The translations under genes and the position numbers were made by a program. The notes beneath the pieces were generated by a model. The model saw only the letters and a program-made list of their open reading frames with translations. It ran no database searches and was not told where the DNA came from. From assembly GCA_014925825.1 (NCBI GenBank), contig JACGCK010000202.1:1-64000 (forward strand): 64,000 bases of DNA, given 5' to 3'. The first letter of the stretch is position 1. Every line of letters starts with the position of its first letter. The stretch comes from Pholiota molesta (lineage: Eukaryota > Basidiomycota > Agaricomycetes > Agaricales > Strophariaceae). This document shows positions 60,133-64,000 of the stretch, in pieces.

Positions 60133-63100
60133 TTACTTTCTGTATATACAATATGCCATATGCTTGCCATCTGAATCTTTAAGCCATTTGGTATCTGATA
60201 GAAGATCAATAGTTTTTTCTTTCTTACATTTGCCTTCATTAAGTAAACCATCATGAAACCAAACTGTACCTGATTTATCAATAATTCTTGATTGAAAGTG
60301 TCCTCCTCCACCATATATTATCCCACATAGATACCGATAGTTTGGTTGTCCATTATGATTTAAAATTATTTCTACATCAGATTCAATATTATTATCATCC
60401 AAAATTTCACATACAATGATATCAGGTATATAATCAGTAATCCATGTTTGTCTATAGTATCCCTGCTCATTATTATGTATACAATTTTGACATTCTTTGG
60501 TAGTTATATGATCAATTTTCCATCGAATGAAATTGGATATCAATCGCCGTGGTGATCCGGTATGGGCATCATCTATTTTAAGAATAGGTATTTTATAATC
60601 AATTTTTCTACTAAGCAGATTATGACTGTCATTACAGTTATTACATGTTTCACAAACGTAGCCAAAGTATTTAGTACCTAATAATTTATTAAATAGTTGA
60701 TCAATAAAAATATAGTATTCACCCTGTTGAAAGATATCTGGATATTTATTATACAATACACTTCTTATATTATCACGTGCCATTTCAAAGCTATTAAGTT
60801 TATTGTCTTTCAAGTCTGTAAAATTGGAACATACAATAGTCATTAGATCGTGATATTCCTGAAAAGACACAGTCCAGTAATCTGGGTTTTCATACCATAT
60901 ATTATATAAAATAGTAAATAATGCATCATATCCACAACTAAAATTATTGGCATCCCATTGTAGTCCCAATGGTTGCTCTTCATCTGTAGTTATAGTAGTA
61001 CGCAATCGTTTCTCCTTATGATTATCTTTATTATTATCATTTTGAGTCATGTTATCTAGCATATCAGCTTTTCTAGTTTGTTTTTTCTTCTTTGTCTTGT
61101 TAATTGTATGGGAATAAATACTTGATTCATTCAATTCCAAATTCCAAGTACCATCATTAGTGGGAGATTTTACTTTGCTTTCATTGGAATTCCATTTGAT
61201 TGATGGATGCCAGTCAGATGATTGACACGCATTGCCTTTGAATTTTTGATATGATCTTATTAATGGATTACGGAGTAATCCTGATATATTTTCAGGCAAT
61301 TCATTCATGTATTTAAGTTTAGTAATATCATTCAACATTTCTAATTCCCTAAATTCTTGTCTCAAGTAACCCCCTATTCCAGATGTAATTCTTTCAGAAG
61401 AAAATCCTTGGAGAATAACTGTGTTTGCTGCATTTGCACTACGCGACAAACATGTATAATAAGACTGAGTTGTATAACAATGTCCTAGATCAACAATATT
61501 GATGTCTCTGGTTTTTCCTTGAGAACTATAGTCTGTCATAGCAAAGTTGGGAAGCACTACGACTTGTTCACGATGTACAGAACGAATACTATCATTTGGT
61601 AATAAGCATTGAACAGTTGTTGAAGTACGTGGAATTGGTACTACATTTAATGGTAGTCCTGGTATTTGAATATCTTTGGGAGGTTTGTCTAACTTTACAA
61701 ATAATGTTAATAAGACTTCTTTTCCATGAGGCCCAGTACAACTATCCCATCCGGCAACAAAACCCTCTTGTCCTTTTGTTATACATAACTCAGTAGCATC
61801 ATTATGTCTAATCATTATAGGCATGCCCAAACATAGAGATAATTTGCCAGGAATATGATCACTTGTACATGGTGAAGAGTTCCAAAGAGTATCTCTTAAA
61901 TGGGAAGTTAAAGGTCTATGTGGTTTCTTTTTTGATTTTGAACTACGTCTGCCCTTTTTGCTATTAGTTGTTTCATGATTATTATCTGTATCAATTGAAT
62001 AGAAATCAGTTAACGTTTGTTTTGTATCCTGTGCAAATCTAAGACATCCTTGTTCATTAATTCTGTCTTTTTGTGCATTCCATGCTGTAATTATTGATAC
62101 ATGTCTGTATTTCTCTTCATTTATATGTATTGAATTAGATGTTTTACCTGCTTTTAGTGTGCGTAAAAATGATATATCCTCCAAAGTACATGCTCCATAT
62201 CTCATATTCTCTAGTGCTGCCCGCAATTTTGCATCTTCAGGCGTTTGTGAACGTTGTCTCATATTTTCTTTTAAGATGACAACAGTTGTAACTTGCTGCC
62301 ATAACAGTTTTCCTATTGTACTTTCTTGTTGTCGTGGAGTCATTGCATGGTTATTAATAGATGAGACCTCTCCACTGTATAAGGTAGCACCTTTTACGGG
62401 CGGTAACTGGGCAAAATCACCAGCAAAAATCATATTTTTTCCTCCAAATGCTTCACCATGTATATTAAAAATCTCTGCTAATCTGGCACTAATTGAATAC
62501 AATTCATGACAGGCTATCATTGAAACTTCATCTATAAAAATATAGTCAACACCTGCTAGTTTAGATTTCAATTCATAGATTGTATCTGATCTATTATTAC
62601 TCATTCCACCTTCTTTATTATCATTCATTCTTATACCTAATGCTGAGTGATATGTAGATCCATTTAACAAGGCAGCAGCTGTTCCAGTAGGAGCTAATAC
62701 AATAAATCTATGTGATTCATTTTTGCGATGGAACATTTCAATCAATGCCTTTATGACTTGGGATTTACCAGTACCTCCCATTCCTCCAAGATACATTTTT
62801 AATTGTGGTGGTTTAATACATGCAGCATGGTTTGCAATAATTTTAAAGGCTCTTGTTTGGTCATTATTTAAACTGAACTCCTTTATAATATCATCGCGGA
62901 TTTTATTGGCTTCATTCTTTTTGGCTTTGAAGTTATGTTTAAAATATTCAGCATCTACAATTTTGACCTCATTATGTGCTAGAGTATCTTTATGTGATTT
63001 TGTTTCAGCTTCATATGATTGTATACTCTTCTGTTTATTACTTAGTATAGAGGCTCTTTGAGTTTTAATAATTGCTTTCCAACCTGCTGGTGTCAGACGT

Positions 63101-64000
63101 TCCTCTGGTGACACTTTGTTTGCTATTGATGAGACTATAGTTGATGAGCAAGGCCTAGTCCATCCAGAATTATTTAGAATATCATCAATTTCCAACATTA
63201 TCTTTGCACGATTTTTAGCTTTACGACCTGGCATAGCATAGTCCAAAACTTTCTCTGGTTTCACAGTGTAATAATTTTCAATATCATAGTCGTCAACATC
63301 GGTATCATCTTCAGAATCAGACATAGAATCATTTGCAGCTGCACGTTTTTTTCTATTCATTTCACCATGAAAATCATCCCTGGCATCTAGACACTCATAT
63401 TTCAAGTTAAAGTTATTAATCAATTCTCTGTCTTTGGATGTAAAGGTATATGAATTAAACGCATCATCCCAGCTTTCATTATTTTGTTTAAGATCTGATC
63501 CACTATGCCATGGTTTGAATAAAGTAAGCATCGTCATGCAATACTTTTCTCTATCACCAAGGTCAGGACGTGGCAATGTACCTCCTACAAAATTTGGTAC
63601 AACAGAATGTAAACGGTTTTTATCACATACAACTTCATGTGTCAAATACAAAGGATGATTTGACTGAAACGCTTGATATTTTGTATTAGGAGGCTCAGTT
63701 ATTTCACAGTCTTCTTTTTTAATACTATCTGTATTTGTTATAGTATTGACATATGCTTTAAACTGTTCAATCCTTTTTTTTGAACGCCGTTTCTTGAGAT
63801 GAGTCTGAATCCATTGATACAAGTTTAGATTACTATAACATTCTGGTCTATACTTATAGTCATCAATATTTGATTTACCAACATAATTTCCATCTTCTCG
63901 TCCTAATATAACTTTATCTGTTATTTTATCATCATCTACATCATCAAGTACATCAAAACTTTCCAGTTTTTGGTCTATATTTGACTCTACTTTAACTGAT
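60133..64000 (-). mobile_element. Helitron replication helicase with USP-like C-terminal domain, partial
   Basis: One minus-strand frame is open from the right window edge to a stop at 60133, about 1,290 codons, AT-rich unlike its surroundings. A Helitron-typical stretch (NFVGGTLPRPDLGDREKYC, LTLFKPW, NFNLKYECLDARDDF) is encoded at about 63380-63600. The PIF1-type SF1 helicase follows: Walker A GGMGGTGKS (62761-62787), Walker B YIFIDEVSM (near 62530), FAGDFAQLPPV and YTCLSRS. The C-terminal 280 residues look like a C19 ubiquitin-specific protease. They have a Cys box NNFSCGYDALFTILYNIW (about 60900-60950), two zinc-binding CxxC pairs (CETC, CQNC), and a His box GGGGHFQS with WFHDG. The HUH nuclease part would lie beyond the window. 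The element spreads by rolling-circle transposition. Confidence 0.88.

Overview
The window looks like a chromosome segment of an Agaricomycete (mushroom-forming basidiomycete). Protein-coding genes are split by many short introns, mostly 45-90 nt with GT..AG borders. The gene families are typical of these fungi: NACHT-type NLR-like NTPases, several F-box families, a secreted class II haem peroxidase, DUF6534-type and other multispanning membrane proteins, a MYND zinc-finger protein and a mitochondrial Lon protease. Transposon remains and broken gene copies are frequent. No rRNA, tRNA, operon or CRISPR array was recognised.

Layout. 0-5 kb is a transposon-rich zone. It holds an NLR copy running off the left edge, a 331-bp palindromic element, two non-autonomous hAT-type elements each with a perfect 8-bp target duplication, an orphan first exon of a TFIIF-beta-like gene, and a carnitine-acyltransferase-like fragment inside the second hAT element. 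5.6-20 kb holds a multispanning membrane protein, a decayed F-box/LRR gene, two F-box paralogues arranged tail to tail with the same six-exon layout, a decayed NLR copy and another decayed F-box gene. 20.9-24.6 kb holds two divergent proline-iminopeptidase-type hydrolases. 24.6-28.5 kb is largely empty apart from a tandem repeat and one small degenerate coding stretch. 28.5-31.1 kb carries the best preserved NLR copy.

32-42.9 kb is a denser gene block: a membrane protein with an internal duplication, a 463-aa unknown protein with a fragmentary copy beside it, an F-box protein, a MYND protein and a proline-rich protein. 44.3-54.4 kb contains the class II peroxidase, a BEM46-type hydrolase, a second copy of the 36-kb F-box gene, and PIM1/Lon. 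54.4-64 kb has a long gene-poor stretch, a DUF6534-type membrane protein, and a membrane-protein gene that loses similarity to its homologue just before an AT-rich Helitron. The Helitron occupies the right end. Its helicase continues past the window edge and carries a C-terminal region that looks like a ubiquitin-specific-protease fold.

The genes do not form one pathway. Housekeeping functions (Lon, MYND) sit among families that expand and decay quickly in mushrooms (NLRs, F-box proteins, membrane receptors or transporters). Exon borders were worked out by hand from splice signals, reading phase and comparison between copies inside the window. No database search was run, so family names rest on recognised motifs.
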